Of a stretch of 22,564 nucleotides of DNA, positions 1 to 7,461 are shown piece by piece. Where the stretch lies: positions 1 to 22,564 of the IMG/VR virus record IMGVR_UViG_3300024999_000427. One strand, given 5' to 3'. Both the position numbers and the translations under genes were made by a program. Below the pieces are notes generated by a model, which saw only the letters and a program-made list of their open reading frames with translations, was not told where the DNA came from and did no database searches. Within the stretch, counting starts at the first letter, position 1. Each line of letters begins with the position of its first letter. The stretch comes from a virus.

Positions 1-25
1 TATCATAAGTCTTAACCGTCGCCAT
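1..25 (-). CDS. 5' end of a further phage gene (cut by window edge)
   Basis: Only the first eight codons are inside the window, reading MATVKTYD. An AAAGGACGGTGA ribosome binding site sits just before the ATG. The gene starts right after the terminator that closes the preceding minus-strand gene. By position (after the tail fibre and its small partners) a lysis or further tail gene is expected, but too little sequence is present to name it. Confidence 0.5.
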
Positions 26-44
26 AATTCACCGTCCTTTCGAA

Positions 45-75
45 CATAAGAAAAGAGAGGCATTTACCTCTCTTA
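45..75 (-). terminator. Rho-independent terminator after the 49-aa ORF
   Basis: On the minus strand an AAGAGAGG/CCTCTCTT stem (8 bp, arms 67-74 and 53-60, 6-nt loop) is followed by TTCTTAT. The stem overlaps the stop codon of the 49-aa ORF, so it would end the tail operon here, just before the next gene starts. Confidence 0.7.
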
Positions 76-222
76 GACTATCGGAACAATCTTATCTTGA
101 AATCCATCAGCCACAAGTATTGAGTCCGCCGTATCCTTCAACGGTAAGTATTTTTGAATCTTAAAAACTGCCAAATAGTCCAATCTTCCCTCTTCGATTC
201 CATTAGCTAAATATAAAGCCAT
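73..222 (-). CDS. Small phage protein downstream of tail fibre (49 aa)
   Basis: The 49-aa protein begins MALYLANGIEEGRLDYLAVF and ends DGFQDKIVPIV. It has an AGAAGGAG ribosome binding site and is followed at once by a terminator hairpin. Its pattern (a Gly-Arg/Lys-Leu-Asp-Tyr stretch, then a hydrophobic segment, then a D-G-x-x-D tail) recalls the roughly 50-aa proteins of unknown role that follow tail-fibre genes in many Bacillota phages. That resemblance is from memory. No catalytic motif, signal peptide or membrane segment is visible. The tight spacing with the 63-aa gene upstream suggests co-expression with the fibre. Confidence 0.65.
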   Translation of the reverse strand: MALYLANGIEEGRLDYLAVFKIQKYLPLKDTADSILVADGFQDKIVPIV

Positions 223-246
223 GTTTTCCACTCCTTCTAATTCTTT

Positions 247-438
247 TTAAGGATTCAATATTATGAAGTCAACTGCACCTTGAAGTATGGCGTATTTTTC
301 CTTGAGTAATTCTAATTCTGTTTTTGGAGGTACAACGGGTGGCAAACTAGCTTCGTATTCCCTTTGCGCTATTTCTTCGGGAGTAAAGGGGGATTCTTTA
401 ATCTCTCCTGTTGCGCAATTAATAACCAACTTATCCAT
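247..438 (-). CDS. Small fibre-associated protein (63 aa), unknown role
   Basis: Starting at the ATG that overlaps the fibre stop codon (TAATG) gives MDKLVINCATGEIKESPFTP and so on, 63 aa. A GGGGGTG ribosome binding site lies at good distance inside the fibre gene. An in-frame ATG 15 bases upstream has no such site. The layout, a short 'VINCATGE' beta strand, a charged T-P-E-E-I-A-Q segment, a proline-rich linker (PPVVPPK) and a C-terminal helix, is typical of small proteins encoded next to phage tail fibres. It might be a fibre chaperone or attachment factor, but that is only inference from position. Confidence 0.7.
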   Translation of the reverse strand: MDKLVINCATGEIKESPFTPEEIAQREYEASLPPVVPPKTELELLKEKYAILQGAVDFIILNP

Positions 439-1334
439 TACTTGCACCCCCATAGGACGAATCTACTACTTATACCGATATTCCCAGCACTTGCTTTTAG
501 TGAAATTTTACTGATCTCAGCTAAGGTGTTTGTCCAAATTCCTCCTAATGTATATTTATATAAATTGCTTGCCTCAGTACCTCCCTCGGCGTACCATTCG
601 GCAATTACGCGTTTTGTTTTTGAGGAGATAAAATTAGAAATTTCAATCATCCCAAACGAATGGGTATAACTACTATCGGGTAATGCTCTTTCTAAAAGTA
701 TTTTTGTAGCACCCACTACACCTAATGCAGCTGTATTTGCTCCAACGGCATAGAATTGTTGATACCTATAATTTGCAGCTACATCATCGTTGAATATTAA
801 CTCTAGACCCGCCACTATTGATGTATCCTTAACGGCATCAAGCATTAATCTGAGATTTTTATACCCACTTGGTATGCTGGAAAAATCAATCTGTGTCACT
901 GCACTAGATAGCGTTTGTTCGGCTATTTTCACCCACGCCCCATCTGCTACGTCTTTCCACTCCGTAGCCGTTGCCCCTGCATTAACTACAAGTGCTTGTC
1001 CAGTTGTCCCTATTGCATCAGGAGCATGTTTGATATTATTCGATGAATGTGTAGTAACTCTCTCCTTAATCTGCCCCGCCTCATCCGACAACTTAACATC
1101 CGTCAATGACCCATCAGTTATCTGTCCTAATATCGCATTGACAATCGCCGTATAAAGCCAATTATCTTCGCTTGTTGAGTTCAGTAAATCAATCAGACTA
1201 TTTGTGAAAACCCTGACTTCCTCCGATTGGGCATCTAATTTAGACCATACTTGAGAAGGGGATAAGACAGAGTTCAGGTCATATGGTTGCCCCACAAACT
1301 TATCTGTTATTTCCCCCATTTTGGGAAACGCCAT
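438..1334 (-). CDS. Putative tail fibre / receptor-binding protein
   Basis: This 298-aa protein has three visible parts. Residues 1-70 are an N-terminal helical region. A short low-complexity linker follows, with GSLTDVKLSDEAGQIKERV and a T-G-Q-A-L-V-V-N-A-G-A-T-A-T-E-W segment typical of fibre shafts. From about residue 135 there is a beta-rich C-terminal domain opening with IAEQTLSSAVTQIDFSSIP and 'SGYKNLRLML', a pattern I recognise from receptor-binding domains of many phages. Its start codon overlaps the stop of the large tail protein upstream (TAATG), so the two are probably translationally coupled. No catalytic site is visible. Host receptor and specificity cannot be read from sequence. 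Confidence 0.75.
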   Translation of the reverse strand: MAFPKMGEITDKFVGQPYDLNSVLSPSQVWSKLDAQSEEVRVFTNSLIDLLNSTSEDNWLYTAIVNAILGQITDGSLTDVKLSDEAGQIKERVTTHSSNNIKHAPDAIGTTGQALVVNAGATATEWKDVADGAWVKIAEQTLSSAVTQIDFSSIPSGYKNLRLMLDAVKDTSIVAGLELIFNDDVAANYRYQQFYAVGANTAALGVVGATKILLERALPDSSYTHSFGMIEISNFISSKTKRVIAEWYAEGGTEASNLYKYTLGGIWTNTLAEISKISLKASAGNIGISSRFVLWGCK

Positions 1335-3181
1335 TATTTCACCCTCTTCCTCATACTGTAGCTAATCATTGCCGCCAACATCGTCATGCCACGATTGAGC
1401 ATGTTGTTGCGAATTTTAAACGAAAAATACTCCGCCTTCACCCCTATCTTCTCGCTCTGTGATTCTGGATAATCAGGAGCATCCGACCCTGCATTGAAGT
1501 ACGCTGCATGGAAGTATCGAGCATCAAAACCCCCAACTTCCTGAACAATAGGTATCTCCTCTTCCCCTCCATCAGAGATAAGCGTTAAGGTATGCTCTGT
1601 GCCGAATCCTGCCTTAAACGTCAGGTTGATTCGCTCAAACTTCTTAATCCATTCCCTGCCACCTAAGAACATCAAAGGAGCTTGCCACCACGCGTCTATA
1701 GCTACGTTATCATCAGAGTACGGATTATTGTCTACAGGCTGTTGTTCCCCATAGAGCATACCGATTGCGTTGTCGCTCATATAAAGAACGTCAGAGCGCG
1801 TAATAAAGCCTCCTGCTTTGCCGTATAGCCCTGAATAGGGATACCAGCAAAATACATTGTTCGCTAAGTCTGAGTAGTCTAAATCGAGTACCCATACTTT
1901 GTCCTTAACATGGAGCAGATACTTATTGCGATACACTTCGGCATGAGCATTCCTCAAATCAGATTGAGTGTTGTCGAGCAAACCACTTGCTATGCCGTTA
2001 CGCCCATTGATATTGCGACTTATCGTTTTGCAGTTCGCTTGCCCTTTGACTAAGCTAGGCCATGTCCATACTACACCCTTATCTGAGAGGGCTAGAAGGC
2101 CATTCTGAGCAGGGTGAACAGTTCTGGGTGCAATACATCCAAACTCATCATTAAGGCCGTATGTGGGGAAGCTAACGTCCCCTGATGAGCTAATATCAAT
2201 CTCTGAATACCATTGGCTTGTCTCATCGCCAGGTTGCTTGTAAGTGATAAGGTATTCGTTCATCCTGCCCCATCCTGAGATTGCACGAGCATCACCACCT
2301 ACGCCAAAATCGCCATCTTCAGGCCAATACGTTGGGTCATACACCGCACAGAATCGAATGAGGTTGGGATATTCAGGATGTCCACTTATCATCACTCTTG
2401 AGTCGTTTTTACCGCCATACTCAATCGCCATAGTACATTTAGTAATGACGGTTTCATCCATGAGAGCATCAGCTTCGAGTTGAATCTCTACATTATCTGT
2501 GCCAAGAATAGGAGCAGTAGAAAAGGTTGCCTTCCATGTTGTCCTGTTAAAAGTAAAACCACTACCCTCAACTATTTCTTCGCCATAGATATAGGCTTTG
2601 AAAAGATTAGTAGAGAGAGTGATTTTTGTTTTGCCGTCTTCTTCGTATTGGATACCACATTGATACTCGGTCGCCGTACCATTGGAAGAAAAGGATTCTC
2701 GCCAAAAGTCGGATAGATGATTGAAGTTCTCGTTTGGAGTTCCTTCTGTGCCATCAGGTTTTTTGCCCATCGCTACTACAGGAATATAGGCTAGGCTTTT
2801 TACCGTAGCGACAGGGTTTGTACCATCATAGTAGAGGAATTCTGTACCGGTCAGGAAATAGCACTTATCACCGACATCAAAGAATGTGACTAGGGCATCA
2901 GCAAAAGTCAGAACCGAACCTGTGCAGAGGTCTGCTTTTGTGTCTTCTATCTCATTGTAGGAGTATAGCTTGCCGCCATGGGCAATAAGAAAAATCGGCT
3001 CGTCTGAACCGATTCTGTAGTATTCATGTGTACCGCGGATTGGAGTATCGCCCCATGAGGTTTCATTGACACGAGAGAAGCCATTTCTTTTTGTCGGGAC
3101 CGAACCCCCGTCATAGTTGCAGTTTTCCATAGATGGCGATTGGGAAGGTCTGATCTGATCGGGAGCGACAGCTATATTCAT
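1334..3181 (-). CDS. Large tail hub/stabilisation-like protein (beta-propeller type)
   Basis: From the first ATG the protein is 615 aa. It opens with IAVAPDQIRPSQSPSMENC and then 'YDGGSVPTKRNGFSRV', the 'selected positions define a gene list plus pedigree' signature seen at the N-terminus of podovirus large tail proteins (P22 gp10-like or T7 gp12-like). The rest is a run of beta strands with repeated F-x-Y-D/S-x-x-V-W patterns, consistent with a beta-propeller. It lies between the connector-like gene and the fibre, the expected place for a tail hub. The ATG at 3181 has no convincing ribosome binding site. The reading frame continues upstream for 15 codons to an ATA that sits 5 nt after AGGCGGTGG, giving an N-terminus ATQVYDFSDGFSDG, so the true start is probably 3226. 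Confidence 0.75.
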   Translation of the reverse strand: MNIAVAPDQIRPSQSPSMENCNYDGGSVPTKRNGFSRVNETSWGDTPIRGTHEYYRIGSDEPIFLIAHGGKLYSYNEIEDTKADLCTGSVLTFADALVTFFDVGDKCYFLTGTEFLYYDGTNPVATVKSLAYIPVVAMGKKPDGTEGTPNENFNHLSDFWRESFSSNGTATEYQCGIQYEEDGKTKITLSTNLFKAYIYGEEIVEGSGFTFNRTTWKATFSTAPILGTDNVEIQLEADALMDETVITKCTMAIEYGGKNDSRVMISGHPEYPNLIRFCAVYDPTYWPEDGDFGVGGDARAISGWGRMNEYLITYKQPGDETSQWYSEIDISSSGDVSFPTYGLNDEFGCIAPRTVHPAQNGLLALSDKGVVWTWPSLVKGQANCKTISRNINGRNGIASGLLDNTQSDLRNAHAEVYRNKYLLHVKDKVWVLDLDYSDLANNVFCWYPYSGLYGKAGGFITRSDVLYMSDNAIGMLYGEQQPVDNNPYSDDNVAIDAWWQAPLMFLGGREWIKKFERINLTFKAGFGTEHTLTLISDGGEEEIPIVQEVGGFDARYFHAAYFNAGSDAPDYPESQSEKIGVKAEYFSFKIRNNMLNRGMTMLAAMISYSMRKRVK

Positions 3182-3223
3182 ACCATCAGAAAAGCCATCG
3201 GAAAAATCATATACTTGAGTTGC

Positions 3224-3240
3224 TATTTAAACCACCGCCT
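3224..3240 (-). promoter_or_regulatory. Shine-Dalgarno AGGCGGTGG followed by an ATA candidate start
   Basis: The minus strand reads AGGCGGTGG, TTTAA, ATA. The site immediately follows the stop codon of the connector-like gene (3241-3243). It is the only good ribosome binding site for the 615-aa tail protein, and an in-frame stop lies directly before the ATA. This argues for initiation at a non-ATG codon or for a mutated start codon. Confidence 0.5.
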
Positions 3241-4188
3241 TTACCATGAAAAGAGGTTCGAAAATGTTCCCGTCTGCGAAGATGCACTTGAAATAAGATT
3301 TAAGCGTTTCTCTGTGTACTGCTTCAGGTATCCGTCCCCTTTTCCTGTCTCTTCAGAGTTCTGAATTGTGCCGGCCACGTTGTAGGGTATGATTAACGCC
3401 GCATCATCCCTCAAATCAATCTCTAGTTCATCGTCAGTTGCCTCTACACCTGTGAATGTCAACAGATTGGGTTTGCGCCAGTAATGAATAAGGAATTCAC
3501 ATGGACCTTCTAGATTGTTCACGAAAAGTTCATTCTCAGGAGTCTTGATGAGATTGGTGTAGGGAAGGAATTGCCTTGCATCCCTTCTAATCTCCGCATA
3601 ATTAAGGTCGAGGAAATCAGTAGGAGTCTCAATTCTACGCCATGGGGAATGGGAAGGAATCGAGTTCACATCAGGGAATGAATATGGATAGAGTACGAAA
3701 TTCCTGAACAGATACAGATAATCGCCTGTAAACCTTAGTCTCACTGTATTTGTGGACAATGATGGAGATATGAGTCGCTTGTACTCTACAAAGGTAGTGA
3801 CGGATGATTCTATGGTTATCGTTTCGAGAGGGGAGTAGTTTGTGCCATCGGAAGATTCCTCAATAACGATTGTTGCAGGACCCGTTGATTCGAGGGAAAC
3901 AGATTTTGCATTACCTAGTACGATGGAGAAATCTATGGATGGAATATGCTGTCGAATTGAACTTGTATCGTCGTAAAGAGAGTTCTTGATGGGGTTATGA
4001 GGGATGAGGAGAGTTTTGGGGAGTTTTGCAGTTGTGGAGGCTAATTCCATGATGGATTCGTTGCAGACTTGTTGGATTTTGAAACCGTAGTCAGCGACTT
4101 TGATTGGGGCTAGGACATTTCCTCTTGAGGAGTAGTCATCTAAGAGCTTGAGGGTTGAACGCCTTATTTCTCCGTACTTAATTGCCAT
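3241..4188 (-). CDS. Putative head-tail connector / tail adaptor protein
   Basis: This 315-aa protein opens MAIKYGEIRRSTLKLLDDYS, an amphipathic helical start like that of P22 gp4- or T7 gp11-type adaptors that plug the portal. A central beta-rich part (about residues 85-155) follows, with V-I-E-E-S-S-D-G-T-N-Y-S-P-L-E-T, a common motif of small jelly-roll inserts in virion proteins. The C-terminal half contains 'DLNYAEIRRDARQFLPYT' and an acidic segment. It starts after AGGAGGTTTACA and ends directly before the ribosome binding site of the large tail protein. Position and size support a connector role. The exact family is not certain. Confidence 0.6.
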   Translation of the reverse strand: MAIKYGEIRRSTLKLLDDYSSRGNVLAPIKVADYGFKIQQVCNESIMELASTTAKLPKTLLIPHNPIKNSLYDDTSSIRQHIPSIDFSIVLGNAKSVSLESTGPATIVIEESSDGTNYSPLETITIESSVTTFVEYKRLISPSLSTNTVRLRFTGDYLYLFRNFVLYPYSFPDVNSIPSHSPWRRIETPTDFLDLNYAEIRRDARQFLPYTNLIKTPENELFVNNLEGPCEFLIHYWRKPNLLTFTGVEATDDELEIDLRDDAALIIPYNVAGTIQNSEETGKGDGYLKQYTEKRLNLISSASSQTGTFSNLFSW

Positions 4189-4209
4189 TGTAAACCTCCT
4201 TTCGGGTAT

Positions 4210-4236
4210 AAAAAATAACCGCCCGAATGGACGGTT
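4210..4236 (-). terminator. Rho-independent terminator in the tail module
   Basis: Minus-strand stem AACCGTCC/GGGCGGTT (8 bp with one G-U, 4-nt loop ATTC) followed by ATTTTTTATA. It lies between the deacetylase-like gene and the connector gene, so it could lower expression of the connector, tail and fibre genes relative to upstream cargo, or end a separate cargo transcript. Confidence 0.75.
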
Positions 4237-4347
4237 TGGGGAACTAGGACGTTTGTATCTTTAGCGAAGGTTTTATTTAATGAATAGTTGCAACCTCATA
4301 CGACATTAAACATTGTTGCTGTTTTTTAAATTACTAATTATAAATAT

Positions 4348-5238
4348 CTACCACATAGGTAGTATATCCCAATTTAATTTTAAATTAAAATCACTTCTGC
4401 TAGGGAAACGTCCAACATAATTTTTATTTTTTGCCCAAATGCACGCATCGGTCATGCCTTCTCTGTATATAATTTGTTCGGGTTGCATATATACTTCGTG
4501 AGTTGTTATAGTGAAAAACCTTTGCCAGGGTAATCCCTTTTTACTAAAAACATCGTTTAGATATGCTGTCATTGTCATCGGATACCCTAATCTACCTGCC
4601 CCTACAATAGCTTCGACATAAAATGGTCTTGATACAAATAGAATATTATTGGCAACATCTAAATAGCTACCATGCATCACCAACCTTGAACGTGTTATAT
4701 CATCTAAATAATGACAATCTGCACCCCACGGTGGAATATATTCACTTGATCGATGCAGTGATGTTGAATACCATAGGCGGTCTCCAACTTCTTGCGTAGA
4801 TATTGTTTCCATATCTATTTTATTACCTGAATAAAAATGAATTATGGTATTAAGTGTCCAACACTCCAAACCTGCAAATCTTTCAACTTGGTTTTTTACT
4901 ATAAAGTAATCATCGGACATATTACGTGTTTTCGTTTCAGCCCAATATCTAGTCGGATAATCCCAACAATGAAAACTAAAATTAAGCCAATCGCTATTAG
5001 CTTGGAATTCTGATTTATGTACGTCTGTACATTGTGATAAATCAAAAGTAGAATTGTAATCCCTATAAAACAAAGATAGGTTAAAATGTGCATTATATGC
5101 ATCATGCAACGTTTTATAATATTTCAATATAGGTTCATCGAAAATACTTAGATAGTTGCCCTCTGTTAATTCTTTAAGACACAAAATCGCATCATCAACA
5201 ATTACGGAATATTGTCGCCTAGCTTTTAAATTTATCAT
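4348..5238 (-). CDS. NodB-like carbohydrate deacetylase-type protein (cargo or virion-associated)
   Basis: Starting at the ATG 6 nt after GGGTGGTG gives 296 aa; a GTG 12 bases upstream lies inside that site. The N-terminal part 'YSVIVDDAILCLKELTE' carries an Asp-Asp pair. It is followed by 'SIFDEPILKYYKTLHDAYNA', 'HFNLSLFY', 'FDLSQCTDVHKSEF', 'SDWLNFSFHCW' and 'NQVERFAG'. I recognise this series from a family of NodB-fold (polysaccharide deacetylase-like) proteins in bacteria, where the first Asp pair and the F-x-F-H histidine are expected metal or catalytic positions. No signal peptide is visible. The gene is clearly more AT-rich than its neighbours and lies between a beta-rich putative virion gene and a terminator, suggesting acquired cargo. 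It could modify host surface glycans from within the particle. That role is inferred. Confidence 0.5.
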   Translation of the reverse strand: MINLKARRQYSVIVDDAILCLKELTEGNYLSIFDEPILKYYKTLHDAYNAHFNLSLFYRDYNSTFDLSQCTDVHKSEFQANSDWLNFSFHCWDYPTRYWAETKTRNMSDDYFIVKNQVERFAGLECWTLNTIIHFYSGNKIDMETISTQEVGDRLWYSTSLHRSSEYIPPWGADCHYLDDITRSRLVMHGSYLDVANNILFVSRPFYVEAIVGAGRLGYPMTMTAYLNDVFSKKGLPWQRFFTITTHEVYMQPEQIIYREGMTDACIWAKNKNYVGRFPSRSDFNLKLNWDILPMW

Positions 5239-5243
5239 TTTAG

Positions 5244-5909
5244 TCACCACCCTATATTAATAGGATATGCTTCAATACGTGCCCACAATGTTAATAAGTT
5301 GGTTTGGTCAACATCGGTATTGTTATAATATGTTAGATTATAAGGCATACCGGCGGTAGCGACTCCACTCATCAGTAATTGTGATATAAGGTTAGTATCA
5401 CCAGTAGGTCGAACCGAAATCATAGGGGTTTCAAATTGATGGTTTCTGACATATATTGTACCGTTGAATGTTGCTTTGCCATAAATATCTTTCATGTAAC
5501 TGTTACCTAATTCTATAGTATGTGTTCCAGTAGTTGCGCTTGTCGGAGCTGGTACTATTATGTTTAATCCTGTGATTCTCCACAATTCTCCAACTGGTGG
5601 AACTATAGAGATAGTATCAACCCCTGTGGTTGCGGGCACATTTAATGTTTTGTTATAATTTGGTAATTGAACTTTACATGATTGTGATACAGTTGATACA
5701 TTAAATGCATCTTTTAACTCGTCATACGCTCTTGGAGCACTATCTACAATACCTAAAACTGCATTACCATTCGGGTCAATTTCGAATTTAATAGGATATT
5801 CAACACCGTTTATTTCGACCTTCGCTAAACTCCCAACAACCATAACAGGAGCTGACCCATCGCTATTATACTTTTGATAATTTCCTTGTTTGTCCCAATT
5901 TGTTCCCAT
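5244..5909 (-). CDS. Putative minor virion protein, beta-rich (221 aa)
   Basis: The protein begins MGTNWDKQGNYQKYNSDGSA and continues with 'VGSLAKVEINGVEYPIKFEID', then a predicted beta-sandwich with many Thr/Asn/Ile residues (for example 'GTHTIELGNSYMKDIYG' and 'LISQLLMSGVATAG'). This looks like a structural protein. The start is set by AAGGGAGTGG 6 nt before the ATG, and it overlaps the upstream gene by 44 bases in another frame. Its stop overlaps the ribosome binding site of the deacetylase-like gene, so the two are coupled. Both share an AT-rich composition unlike the capsid genes, suggesting they arrived together. I do not recognise a named family. Confidence 0.6.
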   Translation of the reverse strand: MGTNWDKQGNYQKYNSDGSAPVMVVGSLAKVEINGVEYPIKFEIDPNGNAVLGIVDSAPRAYDELKDAFNVSTVSQSCKVQLPNYNKTLNVPATTGVDTISIVPPVGELWRITGLNIIVPAPTSATTGTHTIELGNSYMKDIYGKATFNGTIYVRNHQFETPMISVRPTGDTNLISQLLMSGVATAGMPYNLTYYNNTDVDQTNLLTLWARIEAYPINIGW

Positions 5910-6102
5910 GTTTAACCACTCCCTTTTTCGGTTGTTTTGGCTTTTCTGCTTTTTCTACGACTTTCTCGGGTTCAACAACTGTATTCTTCGCGATTGAATG
6001 CAGGGATTGAACTGATTCGTTAAGTTGTTTGAGTTCTGTGAGAATGGCGAATAGGAGTTTGTTTGTGTCGCCTACGAGATTTTCGGGTTTGATGTTGAAC
6101 AT
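5866..6102 (-). CDS. Small coiled-coil protein (78 aa) of the head-tail module
   Basis: From the ATG after GGAGGTATTT the product is MFNIKPENLVGDTNKLLFAI and so on, 78 aa. Residues 10-40 form a leucine-rich helix or coiled coil (LLFAILTELKQLNESVQSLH). The rest is a very basic, Lys/Glu/Pro-rich tail. An upstream in-frame ATG four codons earlier overlaps the ribosome binding site and is less likely. The gene's 3' end overlaps the next gene by 44 bases. It could be a small oligomerising virion or chaperone protein; no family is recognised. Confidence 0.6.
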   Translation of the reverse strand: MFNIKPENLVGDTNKLLFAILTELKQLNESVQSLHSIAKNTVVEPEKVVEKAEKPKQPKKGVVKHGNKLGQTRKLSKV

Positions 6103-6139
6103 AAATACCTCCAAAAGAGAAAGGGAGCGTTATGCCCCC

Positions 6140-6328
6140 TTAGCTTGATTTGATAACGCCAGATGCAATGAGAGTGGCTATGATAGCATCTACTTTGTCT
6201 GAGATAGCTTGGGATTCTGCCGCTACATAGGTTGCTGTGACCTCTTGGTCGAGTGGCTCGATGGTTGTGTTGTCTGTGAGTTGTTTGCCGCCTACGACGA
6301 GGGGGCCAGAGAAATGAGTGTTTGCCAT
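6140..6328 (-). CDS. Small head-fibre-like protein (62 aa)
   Basis: The sequence starts MANTHFSGPLVVGGKQLTDN and ends with a short helix 'ISDKVDAIIATLIASGVIKSS'. The 'xHFSGPLxVGG' opening followed by a brief beta linker and a terminal 'NxIIxALxxAG'-type helix is what I associate with short phage head-fibre or decoration proteins (phi29 gp8.5-type family). It is very short for that family, so only the assembly domains may remain. It has a strong AAGGAGG ribosome binding site and follows the HNH nuclease, which seems to have been inserted between it and the capsid gene. Confidence 0.5.
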   Translation of the reverse strand: MANTHFSGPLVVGGKQLTDNTTIEPLDQEVTATYVAAESQAISDKVDAIIATLIASGVIKSS

Positions 6329-6341
6329 GATGTTGCCTCCT

Positions 6342-6373
6342 TAAAATAAAAGCACCCCTATTGGAGTGCTTTT
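6342..6373 (-). terminator. Terminator overlapping the HNH stop codon
   Basis: Minus strand AAGCACTCC-AATA-GGGGTGCTT (one G-U pair), then TTATTTTAA. On the plus strand the same arms contain a C-A mismatch, so the element is oriented to end minus-strand transcripts. Together with the promoter upstream it makes the HNH gene a self-contained transcription unit. Confidence 0.75.
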
Positions 6374-7365
6374 TGTTGTTCGTTGTATTCGGTTCTACTA
6401 TATTTCGTCCATGCGTATCCTGCTGCCTTGCGACATTCGGCGTTGTGGTATTTAACCATACCTCGTTTCAGCCGACTAGGGGTTACGCTGAATTCAATAC
6501 CGCAATGTTCGCAAATGAGAGGAATCCGTTTCTTCTTACTATTGTTGAAACATTCCGTTGAGTGGAATTTTCCACGCCCTGAATTAATGCGTTCCTGCGT
6601 TGTGCTAAATTCAATTCCACATCCTTGACAGGTAACATTCAGATGTATTTCAGGCTTCTTCGGTATTCCTTTTTGCTTTTTTCCATGACAGGAAGGGCAA
6701 AGTATCTGAAGGTTATCAGGGTCATCGTTTCTGTTTTCCGTCTGACCACTTCCATCAATATGGTGTCCGGCTAGTCTTATTTCTGCGCCACATTCCGAAC
6801 ATCTATTACTATCACGCTCAAGGGCTACTGCTTTGTTTCCTGAAAACCTTGTTTTGTCATGATACTCCCGTTCAATTTGTTTATACAGTTCGGGATTCTT
6901 CTCTTTCTTGCGGCGATCATTTTCCTTTGAGCGTTCAGGGTTGTTTAGTCTCCATTGCTTCGCCCTAGACCTATAAACATCTCCTTTTTCAAGATAGATT
7001 TTCTTGGACGCACACTCAGGACTACAGCATACCTGCTTGTTTACGGTTGGCATGAACACCTTTTCGCAAATTGGACAAATTCGTTCAGTTAATATTCTTT
7101 TTTTCTTTTCCCATTTAGCTTTATCGCGGCATACATCTGAACAGTAAGTTTGGTCTTGCCTATGAGGTGGAATAAACACTTTTCCGCAGAATGGGCAAGT
7201 TTTGGGTGTTTTCTCTTTCGGAGGCTTGTCGGGAGGAATATAATCCTTCAAGTATTCTTTCCGCTTTTCGGAATCGTACTTATGCCTACATTCCTTCGAG
7301 CAAAACCTACCAAACCCTTCACCGTTATCATACTGTTTGCCGCAGATTGGACAATAGACCAACAT
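6358..7365 (-). CDS. Free-standing HNH endonuclease with multiple zinc knuckles
   Basis: This 335-aa protein has three N-terminal Cys4 zinc knuckles (pairs near residues 5/8-22/26, 57/60-75/79 and 97/100-114/118). A basic helical linker follows, then an HNH core near residues 185-232: C189-x2-C192, H201-H202-I-D, N218, then C223-x2-C226-H227 (H-H-x-D ... N ... H with two structural CxxC pairs). Two further C-x2-C-G-I-E-F ... H-x3-C knuckles lie near 246-272 and 285-311. This is a DNA endonuclease of the type that behaves as a mobile, homing-like gene in phages, with the zinc knuckles likely used for DNA recognition. It is wedged between the capsid and head-fibre-like genes and has its own promoter and terminator. 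The start ATG lies 9 nt after GGAG, inside an inverted repeat. Confidence 0.9.
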   Translation of the reverse strand: MLVYCPICGKQYDNGEGFGRFCSKECRHKYDSEKRKEYLKDYIPPDKPPKEKTPKTCPFCGKVFIPPHRQDQTYCSDVCRDKAKWEKKKRILTERICPICEKVFMPTVNKQVCCSPECASKKIYLEKGDVYRSRAKQWRLNNPERSKENDRRKKEKNPELYKQIEREYHDKTRFSGNKAVALERDSNRCSECGAEIRLAGHHIDGSGQTENRNDDPDNLQILCPSCHGKKQKGIPKKPEIHLNVTCQGCGIEFSTTQERINSGRGKFHSTECFNNSKKKRIPLICEHCGIEFSVTPSRLKRGMVKYHNAECRKAAGYAWTKYSRTEYNEQQKALQ

Positions 7366-7438
7366 AGCTCGACACTCCTTTATTATAAACTTTAACTAAT
7401 TATATCAGTTTAAGTTTAGCGTGTCAAGCTATGTTGGT
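7358..7438 (-). promoter_or_regulatory. Inverted repeat with an embedded promoter controlling the HNH gene
   Basis: Arms 7358-7375 and 7421-7438 pair over 18 bp (one G-U in minus-strand RNA). An inner pair, 7387-7397 with 7407-7417, adds 11 bp with one mismatch. The HNH start codon (7363-7365) is inside the outer stem and its GGAG (7375-7378) is at the stem edge. The -35 lies in the distal arm and the -10 in the apical loop. RNA reading through from the capsid gene would fold and hide the start. RNA begun at the embedded promoter would lack the distal arm and leave it open. This mechanism is inferred from the sequence layout. Confidence 0.7.
7399..7427 (-). promoter_or_regulatory. Consensus sigma-A promoter for the HNH gene
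   Basis: Minus strand TTGACA (7427-7422), exactly 17 bases, then TATAAT (7404-7399). Both hexamers match the consensus perfectly. Transcription would start near 7392, about 27 bases before the HNH start codon. Confidence 0.85.
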
Positions 7439-7461
7439 ACTAATTTATGTCACTCATTATA

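Noticed and set aside
364-1155. Plus-strand open frames opposite the tail fibre and its partner
   Set aside because: No ribosome binding sites, and the opposite strand has recognisable proteins with linked starts and stops.
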